A stretch of 64,000 nucleotides of DNA from Corynebacterium ciconiae DSM 44920 (GCF_030440575.1 NZ_CP047189.1:372001-436000), one strand, 5' to 3'; shown: positions 1 through 8,853, counted from the first letter of the stretch. The notes: generated by a model from the sequence alone, not told the origin. A program made the numbers and translations.

Positions 1-7
1 AGGAAGG

Positions 8-1834
8 CTAGCGCGCTAGTTGCCTGATGCGCAGCGCAAGGTGCACATCGAGGCTGAGGGCGCCGACACTCCAATGGGGGCCCAGCAGGGCATTGATTCG
101 CTCGAGTCGCTGCCGCGCGGTATTGGGGTGGATAAACAGCTGGTTAGCGGTTTCGGTAACAGAGTGGCCGCATTCCAGATAGGTGTAGGCGGTGGTCTCT
201 AGTTCGGTGGAGTTGAGCTGGTCGTAATCCACCAGCGGCGCGATGGTGGAGGAGACTAGGGTATCTACGCTGCGCTGATTCGCCCCCAGCACCAGTCCTA
301 GGGAGCCGAGGTTGGCGGGGGTGATGATCTGGCCGTAGATACCGAGTGCCTTCGCCGCCGCGAGATAATCCATCGCTTGGTCGTGGGCGGTGCTGAATTG
401 TTCCCGCGCCTGCAGTGCGGTGGCGGCGATCGCGACGCGCTCGGTGCGGGCGTAGGCGCACAACTGGTGCAGGCTTCGCTCCAAGGGCTGATCGGTCTGG
501 TGTAGTGCGCACATGTGCTCGTCGTGCCAGGTGATGGCCGTGGTCTCCGGCATGAGGGCGTCGATCTCACGGCGGGAGCTATCGCCGTGGGGCGCGTGCA
601 TCACCACGAAGCTCACCCCGCGGGGCCGCTCAAGGTCCACCCCGGTGAGCAGGTGGAGCCGCCGGATCTCCTCGGGGCCGACGGTACCCAAAGCCACGGC
701 GTGTACCAGATCGTCCACCTTGCGGGTCGTGGCGGCCAACACGGATTCCTCGAAGGCGTTGAGGGCGCGAAACACCGCGGCGGCGCGGGTGAGTGCGGTG
801 ATCTCGAACTCGCTGGCCTCTTTCTCAATACCGATGCCGCCCACCACCTGTTGGTTGAACACCACCGCCATGCCGCTGCGCTCTTCAGTAACCACCACGT
901 CGGTGGTGGCCTCGCAGCGTCGTTGCACAGCGGCGCGGGCGGGGGATAGCTCCGCGGCGGCGTCGGGGGTGTCATCGATAGACCACACCCAGGCGGCGCA
1001 GTCTAGGTGGTGGCTGAGAATATCGGCGATTTGGTGCCGCTGGCTTCTGGAGGTGCGCTGCAGCCGCTGCGCCAGAAGAGACAGCAGCTCGTGATCGATC
1101 TCGGAGAGCCGATGCAGCACGCTGATCCGCTCGGTTTGGCTAGCTTGGGCGGTGGTGAGCTCGGTGACTGAGCGGTGGTGCTGCTCAAGGCGCTGGGTGT
1201 TTTCCAATGCCACCGAGGTGATCGATCCCAGCAACTCTAGAGCGCTGACCTCATCGTGGGTGTATTTCCGCGGGTTACGGTCAGCCACCATGAGCGCACC
1301 GATAGTGCTTCCGCCGATCTCGAGTGGGGCGCCAAGGATCCCACGGATCCCCTCCGCCCGCACCGCGGCATCCACTTCCGGCACGTGTGACACATCGGGG
1401 TCGCGCAGATGATCGCTCGTCCACACCGGGCTTTTAGAGGTGGCTACCAGCCCTAGGACGCCTGTGCCCATGGGCATACTGATGGAGCGAAACTCCTCCG
1501 AGTTCACCCCGGCGGTGACCAAGATGGAGGTGGTAGCCGTCTTCTTATCGTTGAGGCTGATGTAGCACACGTCCGCATTGAGAATGCTGCGCGCCTCATG
1601 CACGATGCTGGAAAACACCGATTCGGTGGCCTCACTGCGATTAAGCATCTGAGACACCCCGAGGATCTCCATGGAGGTGCTGCGCCATTGGCGGTTACGC
1701 ACCATGATCTCTTCGAGCTCGCGTAAGCGGGCCCGCTGCGAGTCCGAAACCCCAGCCAGTAGCGCCTCTGGTACCCGATGGAAGCGCAAGAGGTGGTCGA
1801 GCACCCTATCTACGGCCGTAGCGTCTGCACCCAT
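8..1834 (-). CDS. GAF-domain PucR/CdaR-type transcriptional regulator
   Basis: Predicted cytoplasmic one-component regulator of 608 residues. A GAF-like sensor region lies at about residues 65-220 and includes the stretch around GILGAPLEIGG. The C-terminus carries the PucR-type helix-turn-helix (SVTETANQLFIHPNTARQRL), typical of the PucR/CdaR family, which usually senses a small metabolite and acts on adjacent genes. I chose the ATG at 1834 because GGAGGGG sits five bases upstream. An upstream in-frame start exists but has no ribosome site. It is the last gene of a leftward run after fdhF, the DUF6457 gene and fdhD, 65 bases beyond fdhD. Control of the formate dehydrogenase genes is a reasonable guess, but the ligand is unknown. 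The family is clear; the target is inference. Confidence 0.85.
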   Translation of the reverse strand: MGADATAVDRVLDHLLRFHRVPEALLAGVSDSQRARLRELEEIMVRNRQWRSTSMEILGVSQMLNRSEATESVFSSIVHEARSILNADVCYISLNDKKTATTSILVTAGVNSEEFRSISMPMGTGVLGLVATSKSPVWTSDHLRDPDVSHVPEVDAAVRAEGIRGILGAPLEIGGSTIGALMVADRNPRKYTHDEVSALELLGSITSVALENTQRLEQHHRSVTELTTAQASQTERISVLHRLSEIDHELLSLLAQRLQRTSRSQRHQIADILSHHLDCAAWVWSIDDTPDAAAELSPARAAVQRRCEATTDVVVTEERSGMAVVFNQQVVGGIGIEKEASEFEITALTRAAAVFRALNAFEESVLAATTRKVDDLVHAVALGTVGPEEIRRLHLLTGVDLERPRGVSFVVMHAPHGDSSRREIDALMPETTAITWHDEHMCALHQTDQPLERSLHQLCAYARTERVAIAATALQAREQFSTAHDQAMDYLAAAKALGIYGQIITPANLGSLGLVLGANQRSVDTLVSSTIAPLVDYDQLNSTELETTAYTYLECGHSVTETANQLFIHPNTARQRLERINALLGPHWSVGALSLDVHLALRIRQLAR

Positions 1835-1899
1835 GTCCCCTCCAATTCGCGCCGGGCGGCTTGTTCCTATTCTGCGCTCGAGCGTAGTCCACGCCCGCA

Positions 1900-2742
1900 T
1901 CATGCAGGGGAGGGCTCCTCGCTCTCCGTGGCAAGCTCACCGGAATAGAGGTTGAAACGATCACCGCGGTTGAACCCCACCAGAAGCAACCCAGTATCGC
2001 GGGCGAGATCCACCGCGAGGCTGGTGGCGGCGGAAACCGCCACCAGTCCTGAACAGCCGGCGAGCACCGTCTTTTGCACCAGCTCGAAGGAGGCGCGGGA
2101 GCTCATCACCATGATGTGGCTCGCCAAGGGAAACTCCATGCCCGCCAGCAGCGCCGCGCCGATCACCTTGTCGCAAGCATTGTGCCGGCCCACATCCTCG
2201 CGGATAAACAGCGGCGTGCCATCGGGGGCAAAGAGCCCCGCGGCGTGTATGCCTCCGGTTTTCTCGAAGGCCTTCTGCCCGGTGCGCAGTGCTGCGGGCA
2301 GCCCAGCGATCAGCCGCGGGTCGGGGGCAATGGGGCTCATCGGGTGGCGAAGAGTGCGGGTGATCTCCTGGATGGAGTTGGTGCCACACACCCCGCAGGC
2401 GCTGGTCATGGTGCCTAAGCGAGGACGCAAAGGCAGCAACCGCTTCAGCGTGCACTCGAGCACGTTATAGGTGTTGGCGCCGTCCTCGCCGGTCGCCCCC
2501 GCGCAGTAGCGTGCCTCTGTCACGTCTTCGGCGCTGGTGATCAGCCCCTCGCTGTAGAGGAAGCCGTGCATCCACTCGATATCGTTGCCGGCGGTGCGCA
2601 TGGTGGTGGTGTAGGTGTTTCCGCCCACCCGCAGTTCGAGGGGTTCTTCCACCGCCACCGCATCGCTGCGCTGGTTGAAAAAGATCTCCTCCTCACGCAG
2701 CACTACCCGAGTGATGCGGGGATTATCAATGATTCTTCCCAC
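1900..2742 (-). CDS. fdhD: FdhD, formate dehydrogenase sulfurtransferase accessory protein
   Basis: FdhD moves sulfur from a cysteine desulfurase to the molybdenum cofactor of formate dehydrogenase, which is needed for activity. The family signature SACGVCG is present, with the two working cysteines at about residues 116 and 119. EEPLELRVGG near the N-terminus and the GGIHAAGLF and REDVGRHNA stretches are also typical. I take the GTG at 2742 (reading MGRIIDNP...), giving 280 residues, because a G-rich ribosome site lies about 11 bases upstream. An ATG at 2787 would add 15 atypical residues. It follows the DUF6457 gene and fdhF on the same strand. In C. glutamicum the three equivalent neighbours are, as I recall, all required for formate oxidation. 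Confidence 0.95.
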   Translation of the reverse strand: MGRIIDNPRITRVVLREEEIFFNQRSDAVAVEEPLELRVGGNTYTTTMRTAGNDIEWMHGFLYSEGLITSAEDVTEARYCAGATGEDGANTYNVLECTLKRLLPLRPRLGTMTSACGVCGTNSIQEITRTLRHPMSPIAPDPRLIAGLPAALRTGQKAFEKTGGIHAAGLFAPDGTPLFIREDVGRHNACDKVIGAALLAGMEFPLASHIMVMSSRASFELVQKTVLAGCSGLVAVSAATSLAVDLARDTGLLLVGFNRGDRFNLYSGELATESEEPSPA

Positions 2743-2821
2743 TTCTGTGTCAACCCCCTCGCGCCCACGGTGGGCGCAGCGCCGCATTTAGCATGAGCAT
2801 GCCCACCGTTCGCGTACTGCG

Positions 2822-3139
2822 TTAGTTCTCGATCAATCCGATAAGCCGCTCGGCGCGCTCGCGCACCGCGTCCGCCACCTGCTCGGGGTCGAGCTCGCGG
2901 GAGTCAGATCCGGTGTCTGCGCCCACTGCCAAGCCGAGTAGGAAACAGCTCAGCGGCGCGCCGGGCCGGCTGGGCCCGTGAGCGATGCGGCCGGTAAGGC
3001 CGAGGAGCTGGTCGGAGTTATCGCGGGCGAGCGCGGTATCCAGCCCCAGCTCGGAGCACACTTGCTCAAGCCAGCGCTGCATCGCGGCCATCTTCTCTGG
3101 GTCGTCCTTCTTGGACTGTGAGGATGGAGCGTTAGTCAC
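2822..3139 (-). CDS. DUF6457 protein of the formate dehydrogenase cluster
   Basis: Small acidic cytoplasmic protein of 105 residues, predicted mostly helical. The pattern WLEQVCSELGLD ... GLTGRIAHGPSRPGAPLSCFLLGLAVG matches DUF6457, a domain found alone beside fdhF or fused to MobA-like molybdenum cofactor enzymes in actinobacteria. It starts inside the end of fdhF. The GTG at 3139 has AAGGAG five bases upstream, whereas the GTG at 3145 would touch the ribosome site. The overlap implies translational coupling with fdhF. A role in cofactor maturation or insertion is inferred from position and domain association. The equivalent C. glutamicum gene is, as I recall, needed for formate oxidation. 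Confidence 0.8.
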   Translation of the reverse strand: MTNAPSSQSKKDDPEKMAAMQRWLEQVCSELGLDTALARDNSDQLLGLTGRIAHGPSRPGAPLSCFLLGLAVGADTGSDSRELDPEQVADAVRERAERLIGLIEN

Positions 3140-5459
3140 GCGCACTCCTTCCCAGTGGCTCGATGAATACGCGGCAGGACTTAGACACCGGGGTGTGGGA
3201 AATGTGGGCGCGTGAGTCCAAAGGCACCAGCACGTTCGCCTCGGGGAAGTAGGTGGTCACGCAGTCCTTGGCCACGGGGAACTCCACGATGCGGAAGTTC
3301 GGGGCGCGGCGCTCACCGTCGGCGTAGCGGGAAACCAGGTCCACCAGATCGCCGTCGCGGACACTGCGCTCGCGGGCATCCTCGGGGTTCATGAACACTA
3401 CGCGGCGGCCGTTCTTGATGCCGCGGTAGCGATCGTCCAGCCCGTAAATGGTGGAGTTGTACTGATCGTGCGAGCGCACGGTGTTCATCAGCAGCTCGCC
3501 CTCGCGCAGCTCGATCACATTGGTCTCGTTGACGGTGAGGTGGGCCTTGCCGTCGGAGGTTTTAAATTCGCGCTGGCGGGGGCCGTTGGGTAGCAGGAAG
3601 CCACCTGGGTTTTCGATGCGCTTGTTGTAATCATCGAAGCCTGGGATGGTGGCCTCGATGTGGTCGCGGATCACCGAATAGTCATCGATCATCGGCTGCC
3701 ACCACGCATCGCCGCAGACCATCTTGCCGATGGTGCCCAAGATCTCGATCTCGCTGCGCAGCGAGAGATCATGGTTGGCGGTGCGATGCCCCTCGGAGGC
3801 GTGCACGGCGCCGGCGGAATCCTCCACCGTGACCTTCTGCGGGCCCGAGGGCTTGGTGTCCACATCGGTGCGGGCCAGCACCGGCAGGATGAGGGACTTC
3901 TCGCCGGGCCATGCGTGCGAGCCATTGGGCTTGGTGGACAGATGCACGGTGAGCTCATTGGATTGCATGCCCTGTTCCACCACGGAGGTATCCGAGGCCA
4001 CGCGCACCAGGTTGCCGCCGAGGGAGAGGAAGAACTTGGTCTTTCCATCGCGCATTGCCTGCAGCGATGGCACTGTGCCCAAACCATCCTCGGCGGGGCA
4101 GTCGAAGCCGAAGCGCTCTTCCAGTGCGAGGCGGAAAGGCTCCTTGATCTTCTCCCACACGCCCATGGTGCGATCGCCCTGCACGTTGGAGTGGCCGCGC
4201 AGTGGTGCGGTGCCGGCTCCTGGCTTGCCGATATTGCCGGTCAGCAGCAGGAAGTTAACCATCTCGCGGATGGTGTAGACCGCATTTTCATGCTGGGTCA
4301 CGCCGAGGGTCCAGGTGAGCACCACGGTGCGTGCTTCCTCCACCATGTCGGCGGCCTTCTTGATATCGGCCACGCTCAGTCCGCAGCCGCGCAGCAGCTC
4401 TGCATCGTCCAAGGAGTTAAGGTGGTCGATCGTTTCTTCCACTCCAGAGCAGAAGGTATCGAGGAAGGTGTGATCTAGGGCGTCGCGGCGGATGAGCTCC
4501 TTGTTCAGGGCCTGGAAGAAGGCACGGTCACCATCGAGGCGGACCTGGAGGAATTCGTCCGCCAGCTTGGTGGGCTTGCCCACCAAAGAGGTGGGATCCT
4601 GCGGATCGCGGAAGCCCTTCAGTCCGGTCTCCGGCATGGGGTTAACGGCGAGAATCTTGCCGCCATTTTCCTTGCACTTGGAGAAAGCGCCGAGCGCACG
4701 CGGGTGGTTGGTGCCCGGGTTCTGGCCCACGGAGATAATCAGATCGGTGCGCGAGAAGTCCTCGATCACCACCGAGCCTTTGCCTAAGCCGAGTGTCTCA
4801 CCGAGCGCGGCGCCGGTGGAATCGTGGCACATGTTGGCGCAGTCGGGAAGGTTATTGGTGCCGAAGCGCCGAGCCAGCAGCTGAATCATGTAGGCGGACT
4901 CATTAGAGGCGCGACCCGAGGTGTAGAACACGGCCTCATCCGGGTGGATGGTGCTGAGCTTATCCGCGATGAGAGAGAAGGCATCCTCCCAAGAAATGGG
5001 ACGGTAGTGCTCATCGCCGCTCGAGCGATCGTAGAGCAGCGGCTCGGTAATGCGGCCCTGCTTGCCCAGCCAATAGTCGGTTTTCTCCCGCATCTCGGGC
5101 ACGGTGATGGAGGCCCAAAAATCACGATCGGCGCGCTTCGGAGTGGTCTCCTCCGCAATAGCCTTTGCGCCGTTTTCACAGAACTCTACAATGCCAAGCT
5201 CGTGCTGCGGCGGCTCGGGCCAAGCGCAGCCGGGGCAATCCACACCGCCGGGCTTGTTCATGGTGATGAGCGGGAGTAATCCGCGATTCGGCAGCGCGTG
5301 CTGCATCGCGTGCGCAACACCAGGCACGCCCGCGGCATAGGGCTTGGGCTTGCCGGTCGACTCAGGATTATCAAACTCGTTCGCCACGGGGTTGACGGGC
5401 GCAGGCTTGAAACCGCCTGCGGGAGGGCGGAAACCAGAATCAATGTGTGCGATAGTCAT
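3132..5459 (-). CDS. fdhF: Molybdenum-dependent formate dehydrogenase, alpha subunit (FdhF/YdeP type)
   Basis: Bis-MGD molybdoenzyme of 775 residues, predicted to oxidise formate to CO2 in the cytoplasm. It belongs to the FdhF/YdeP branch (TIGR01701-like), marked near the N-terminus by GGVDCPGCAWP followed by FCENGAKA. Cysteines at about 75, 78 and 94 could bind an iron-sulfur cluster. Molybdopterin stretches include TSGRASNE, GQNPGTNHPRAL and RGHSNVQGDRTMG. The C-terminal dinucleotide-binding domain is complete, including MNTVRSHDQYNSTIYG and FMNPEDA. I chose the ATG at 5459 because a TATACT -10 box ends seven bases before it, suggesting a leaderless mRNA. The ATG at 5465 is also possible. 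It is first in a run with the DUF6457 gene and fdhD. No separate beta subunit is nearby. Confidence 0.93.
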   Translation of the reverse strand: MTIAHIDSGFRPPAGGFKPAPVNPVANEFDNPESTGKPKPYAAGVPGVAHAMQHALPNRGLLPLITMNKPGGVDCPGCAWPEPPQHELGIVEFCENGAKAIAEETTPKRADRDFWASITVPEMREKTDYWLGKQGRITEPLLYDRSSGDEHYRPISWEDAFSLIADKLSTIHPDEAVFYTSGRASNESAYMIQLLARRFGTNNLPDCANMCHDSTGAALGETLGLGKGSVVIEDFSRTDLIISVGQNPGTNHPRALGAFSKCKENGGKILAVNPMPETGLKGFRDPQDPTSLVGKPTKLADEFLQVRLDGDRAFFQALNKELIRRDALDHTFLDTFCSGVEETIDHLNSLDDAELLRGCGLSVADIKKAADMVEEARTVVLTWTLGVTQHENAVYTIREMVNFLLLTGNIGKPGAGTAPLRGHSNVQGDRTMGVWEKIKEPFRLALEERFGFDCPAEDGLGTVPSLQAMRDGKTKFFLSLGGNLVRVASDTSVVEQGMQSNELTVHLSTKPNGSHAWPGEKSLILPVLARTDVDTKPSGPQKVTVEDSAGAVHASEGHRTANHDLSLRSEIEILGTIGKMVCGDAWWQPMIDDYSVIRDHIEATIPGFDDYNKRIENPGGFLLPNGPRQREFKTSDGKAHLTVNETNVIELREGELLMNTVRSHDQYNSTIYGLDDRYRGIKNGRRVVFMNPEDARERSVRDGDLVDLVSRYADGERRAPNFRIVEFPVAKDCVTTYFPEANVLVPLDSRAHISHTPVSKSCRVFIEPLGRSARD

Positions 5460-5466
5460 GCCCATA

Positions 5467-5507
5467 AGTATATAAGTCCGCGTGATACTCCCCTGTGTGG
5501 GGGAAGT
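5467..5507 (-). promoter_or_regulatory. Leaderless promoter of fdhF with overlapping inverted repeat
   Basis: On the minus strand, TATACT (5467-5472) is seven bases from the fdhF ATG. An imperfect inverted repeat, ACTCCCC-TGTGT-GGGGGAAGT on the plus strand at 5487-5507, covers where the -35 box would be, so it is a candidate operator. The -35 itself is poor, which would fit an activator. The call rests on inspection only. Confidence 0.45.
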
Positions 5508-5619
5508 CTTGGGGGTGAAACCATAATGGGGCATGAAAAGTGGCGCGGATGATCCGCGCCACTGCCCACCCTTTGTGTTCGACCCCGTCCTGGGGAGGGG
5601 TTGACCAGCGTTTCTGGTC

Positions 5620-6789
5620 TTAGGCGCCGCGCACCTCGGCGAGGGCGGTGAGCAGAGTATCGATATCCTCGTGCTCCATCGTCGCCTGCACGGTCAGCCT
5701 TAGCATGGCCTCGCCACGGGCCACGGTGGGGTAGCGGATGGCGTTGCAGAAAATCTGGCGTTGCTTCAAGGCCTCGCTGATGGTGAGTGCTTCGCGCTCA
5801 TCGCCGATGACCACCGGAACAATCGGGGAGATCCCAGGGCTCTCGAACCCTTGGATGGCGAGGCCGTGGCGCAGGTAGGCGATGTTGTCGTGCAGGCGCT
5901 GCTGGTGTTCCGGTTCCTGTTTCATGATGGCCAGCGAGGTGCGCGCGGCCGCCACGGTGGCCGGCGGGGACGAGGTGGAAAACACGAAGCTGCGGGCGCG
6001 GTTGCGCAGCAGGGTGGCGGTGTCTTCATCGCAGAGGGCGAAGCCGCCGGCGCAGCCCATCGCCTTCGAGGCGGTGCCGATGAGGACATCGGGGCGCGAG
6101 ATGCCGTCGAGGCTGCCCCGGCCCTGTTCGCCGAGAGTGCCCACGCCGTGGGCGTCGTCAACGAGCAGCCACATGCCGCGGCTCAGCGCGATTTCCTCAA
6201 GCCGCGCGTGATCGGCCACCGCCCCAGACATGGAGAACACACCATCGGAGACGATGAGCCCGAAGGTGGTGGGGCAGGTGGCAGTGAGCTCGGCCAGCGT
6301 GTCGTAGTCGGCGTGCGGGAAGATGGTGGTCTTGCAGCCGGTGGTGTGGCGCGCCATGCGGATGCCGTCGATAAGGCTGGCGTGGTTGAGCGAATCCGAG
6401 AAGATCGTCAGTTCCCGGCCCGCGAGCTGGGCCAAGGTGGCGATGGTGGAGAGATTGGCCTGGTAGCCACTGCCGAACCACACGGCGTCCTCATAGCCAA
6501 AGTGCTCGGCCAATTCCCGCTCCAAGGCGCCGTGCACCGTGGTGCCGGTGGTTAGGCGCGACCCTCCCGAGCCGGTGCCGTAGCGCTCAATGGCAGTGCT
6601 GGCTGCCTCGCGCATGCGGGGGTGGGTGGACAGCCCCAGATAATCCGAGCTGGAGAACTGGAGATAGTACTCGCCGTCGATCGTGCCCCGCGGATGCTGT
6701 GAGCCATCGAAGGTATGGATTTGGCGTGCCAAGCCTTCGGCGGCCCACACCTGGTTGGCGGCGCGGGAGTGGTGGGAGAGTGTACTCAT
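5620..6789 (-). CDS. bioF: 8-amino-7-oxononanoate synthase
   Basis: PLP-dependent alpha-oxoamine synthase of 389 residues. It condenses pimeloyl-CoA with alanine to KAPA, the first step of biotin ring assembly. Visible marks are SSSDYLGLSTHP, the glycine-rich GTGSGGSRLTTGTT (about 71-84), FSDSLNHASLIDGIR, the cofactor aspartate region VDDAHGVGTLG (about 210-220), and the PLP lysine in GTASKAMGCAGG (K242). Its start overlaps the end of bioW by four bases (ATGA), so the two are co-translated and form a complete pimelate-to-KAPA module. The product could be a related CoA-dependent synthase, but pairing with bioW makes BioF very likely. Many corynebacteria lack this step and need biotin. Confidence 0.93.
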   Translation of the reverse strand: MSTLSHHSRAANQVWAAEGLARQIHTFDGSQHPRGTIDGEYYLQFSSSDYLGLSTHPRMREAASTAIERYGTGSGGSRLTTGTTVHGALERELAEHFGYEDAVWFGSGYQANLSTIATLAQLAGRELTIFSDSLNHASLIDGIRMARHTTGCKTTIFPHADYDTLAELTATCPTTFGLIVSDGVFSMSGAVADHARLEEIALSRGMWLLVDDAHGVGTLGEQGRGSLDGISRPDVLIGTASKAMGCAGGFALCDEDTATLLRNRARSFVFSTSSPPATVAAARTSLAIMKQEPEHQQRLHDNIAYLRHGLAIQGFESPGISPIVPVVIGDEREALTISEALKQRQIFCNAIRYPTVARGEAMLRLTVQATMEHEDIDTLLTALAEVRGA

Positions 6790-7490
6790 AGTTCAACTAA
6801 TACTGGGATATTCTCCAGATAGTTAATTGTGGCCGAAAGATCTTCTCGCGTTCCCCTATATATAAGGACACGGGTACCACGTGTGCTGCCCTGCTGCTTC
6901 ATGTTGAGTAGCCGGCGGTACTGTCCGGCGGTGGCGATATAGCCGGTGGTGTAATCGGGGTCATCCGACATGCACAGCTCGGCCACAATACCGGGCGCAC
7001 TCAGGGCTTTTGATGCCAGGGTGAGGGCTTCGCGGTAGTGTTCTTTGTCCGCTGAGAGCGAGCTGCAACTGGAATCGAAGGTGGATACGCGCACCCCGCG
7101 ATGCGGATCGGGCTCGAGTCTGGCGGCGGTATCGGCGTCTACGATCATCGCTCCGCGCAGCCCAGAGACCTCTCGCAGTAGCCGCACACAGGGGTAGGGA
7201 GATCCCACGCCTATCTCGGCGAGAATGTCGGCGATGACAGCATCGGCCTCATCTGGGTTGGCGGTGGCGATGGTGGTGGTGGCCAGCGCCGGCACGCGAA
7301 GGATCTGGTCATCGGCAATGGCCGTTGCCCGCAGGGAGATATCCGCAGCGCGGCCTTTGGGGTGGCGCAGGGCTCGGGTAGTGAGGATCGCAGCCATCTC
7401 CGCGAGCTGCTCCTCGGGCAGGATGCGCTCGGCGCCGGAGATGTGCTGGCCCTGAGCGCTGGCGTGCATCTTGATGCTGTAATAACCCAC
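6786..7490 (-). CDS. bioW: 6-carboxyhexanoate-CoA ligase (pimeloyl-CoA synthetase)
   Basis: BioW activates free pimelate to pimeloyl-CoA using ATP. At 234 residues it has the family's normal length. Family stretches include YSIKMHASAQGQHISGAERI at the N-terminus, RHPKGRAADISLRATAI, the central LREVSGLRGAMIVD, and GVRVSTFDSS. The start is GTG at 7490, with TATAGT eight bases upstream and no ribosome site, so the mRNA is probably leaderless. A BioQ-like box overlaps the promoter. bioW and bioF form a two-gene operon. The remaining biotin genes are not in this window. BioW is not a usual corynebacterial gene in my memory, so gain by transfer is possible but not shown. Confidence 0.93.
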   Translation of the reverse strand: MGYYSIKMHASAQGQHISGAERILPEEQLAEMAAILTTRALRHPKGRAADISLRATAIADDQILRVPALATTTIATANPDEADAVIADILAEIGVGSPYPCVRLLREVSGLRGAMIVDADTAARLEPDPHRGVRVSTFDSSCSSLSADKEHYREALTLASKALSAPGIVAELCMSDDPDYTTGYIATAGQYRRLLNMKQQGSTRGTRVLIYRGTREDLSATINYLENIPVLVEL

Positions 7491-7498
7491 GATTGGTG

Positions 7499-7528
7499 AC
7501 TATACCGCCGCGAGTTGAACGCTGTTAA
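7499..7528 (-). promoter_or_regulatory. bioWF promoter
   Basis: On the minus strand, TTAACA (7523-7528), an 18-base spacer and TATAGT (7499-7504) form a good vegetative promoter. The -10 ends eight bases before the bioW GTG, so transcription should begin at or next to the start codon. Confidence 0.7.
7516..7528. promoter_or_regulatory. BioQ-like operator overlapping the bioW -35 box
   Basis: The 13-mer TGAAC-GCT-GTTAA is an inverted repeat and differs at one base from the corynebacterial BioQ box as I remember it (TGAAC-N3-GTTAC). It covers the -35 box of bioWF, the position expected for a repressor. BioQ is a TetR-type regulator of biotin genes. No bioQ gene is in this window. The match is from memory and needs a motif search. 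Confidence 0.5.
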
Positions 7529-7530
7529 AG

Positions 7531-7608
7531 GCTTGTCGACGCCCCCTCGCTGCCGCCCCTCCACTGCTCGACGGGAGGGGAAGTGGCGGCGGGGAGGCGT
7601 CGATAAGC
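7531..7608. repeat. Long imperfect hairpin after rtcB, arms carrying the recurring 16-mer
   Basis: The left arm (7531-7562, starting GCTTGTCGACGCC) pairs with the right arm (7573-7608, ending GGCGTCGATAAGC). With a few wobble pairs the stem is about 24 bp, extended inside by CCCCTCC/GGAGGGG. It could terminate rtcB transcription on the minus strand or act as a REP-like element. Each arm holds one copy of the GCTTNTCGACGCC motif discussed in the findings. Confidence 0.6.
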
Positions 7609-7626
7609 ATGTGCCGGCGAAGAGGG

Positions 7627-8853
7627 CTAGGTGCCCTTGACGTTAAGCACCTGGCGCAGGGTGTGCCGGACCGCGACGAGATCGGCGGAATCGGCCATCA
7701 CCACGTCAATGTCCTTATAGGCATCGGGAATCTCATCGATCCACTCCTCGCCGTGCCGGTAGACAATGCCATCCATGCGCTTGTCCAGATCCTCCGCGGT
7801 GAAGCGGCGGCGGGCCTCGGTGCGGGAGAAACGCCGGCCAGCGCCGTGGGGTGCAGAGCGCAGTGCCGTTGGGTTGCCCTTACCTTCCACCACGTAGCTG
7901 CTGGTGCCCATGGAGCCGGGGATCAGCGCTGGGCTTCCTTCTTCCGCGCGAATCGCGCCCTTGCGGGTGAGCCACACGCTCCGACCGAAGTGCTCCTCCT
8001 TCTCGGTGTAGTTGTGGTGACAGTTAATGCGCTGCTCTTCCGCCACCTCCGCGCCGAGGAATTCTCCGAGACAGCGGGCGAAGCGATCCATCATTTCCTC
8101 GCGATTGAGATAGGCGAAGCGCTGCGCCCACAACAGATCGTTGATGTAGCGGTCGAACTCGGGCGTGCCATCGACTAGATAGGCCACATCCTTATTCGGT
8201 AGCGGGATCCACCAGCGATCCATGAGCGTCTGCGCGGCACGAATATGGGTGCGGGCGATCTGGTTGCCCACCCCGCGCGAGCCGGAGTGCAGGAACATCC
8301 ACACTCGGTCTTCCTCGTCCAGGCACGGCTCGATGAAGTGGTTGCCGCCACCGAGCGAGCCGAGCTGCTGCCGCTACTTCGGCGAGTGGCTCAGGTCCAC
8401 GCCGGTGGATTCGGCGAGCTCAGTGAGTTCTCGGCAGCGGGCGTCGGCGGAGTCCTCCAAGTGCCAGTCGTTGTAGTTGCCGGGGGATAGGGGGATGGCG
8501 GCCTCGATGGCGTCGCGCAGCTGCTCCAACGTGCGGCCGTCGAGGTCGGCGGCGCTGAACTGGGTGCGCACGCCGATCATTCCGCAGCCGATATCCACCC
8601 CTACCGCGGCGGGGATGGCGGCGTCGATCGTGCCGAAGACGCATCCCACGGAGGAGCCGAGCCCGACGTGAGCGTCCGGCATGAGCGCCACGTGCGGATA
8701 CACGAAGGGCATGGCGGCCAGCTCCTGGGCCTGGCTAAGAACCCCATCCTCGAGCTCCGAGGCGAAGTTCTTCACGATGGGCTCGTGCGGCCGCAATGAA
8801 CGGATGTCCGGTTCTTTCGCACGCCGTCTGCGTCGAGTGCGTTTCGATGACAT
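7627..8853 (-). pseudogene. rtcB: rtcB RNA ligase interrupted by one in-frame amber codon
   Basis: RtcB joins RNA 2',3'-cyclic phosphate ends to 5'-OH ends using GTP and manganese. Read through the TAG at 8374-8376, this gene would make 408 residues, the normal family length. The upstream part (159 codons) has MPDAHVGLGSSVG and the metal cysteine in VGVDIGCGMIGVR (C90). The downstream part (248 codons) has LGGGNHFIEPC, LHSGSRGVGNQIAR and the guanylylated-histidine region SAPHGAGR. Codons on both sides of the TAG stay in one frame (HSPK-stop-RQQLGSLGGGNHF), so only a single base, probably TGG to TAG, breaks the gene. An AAAGGAGAG ribosome site precedes the ATG. It is either a recent pseudogene, a readthrough case or a sequencing error. 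Confidence 0.85.

Noticed and set aside
2746..2752. TTGACA on the minus strand at the fdhD start, as a promoter
   Set aside because: It lies a few bases upstream of the chosen start codon with no room for a -10, and fdhD is better explained as part of the fdhF transcript.
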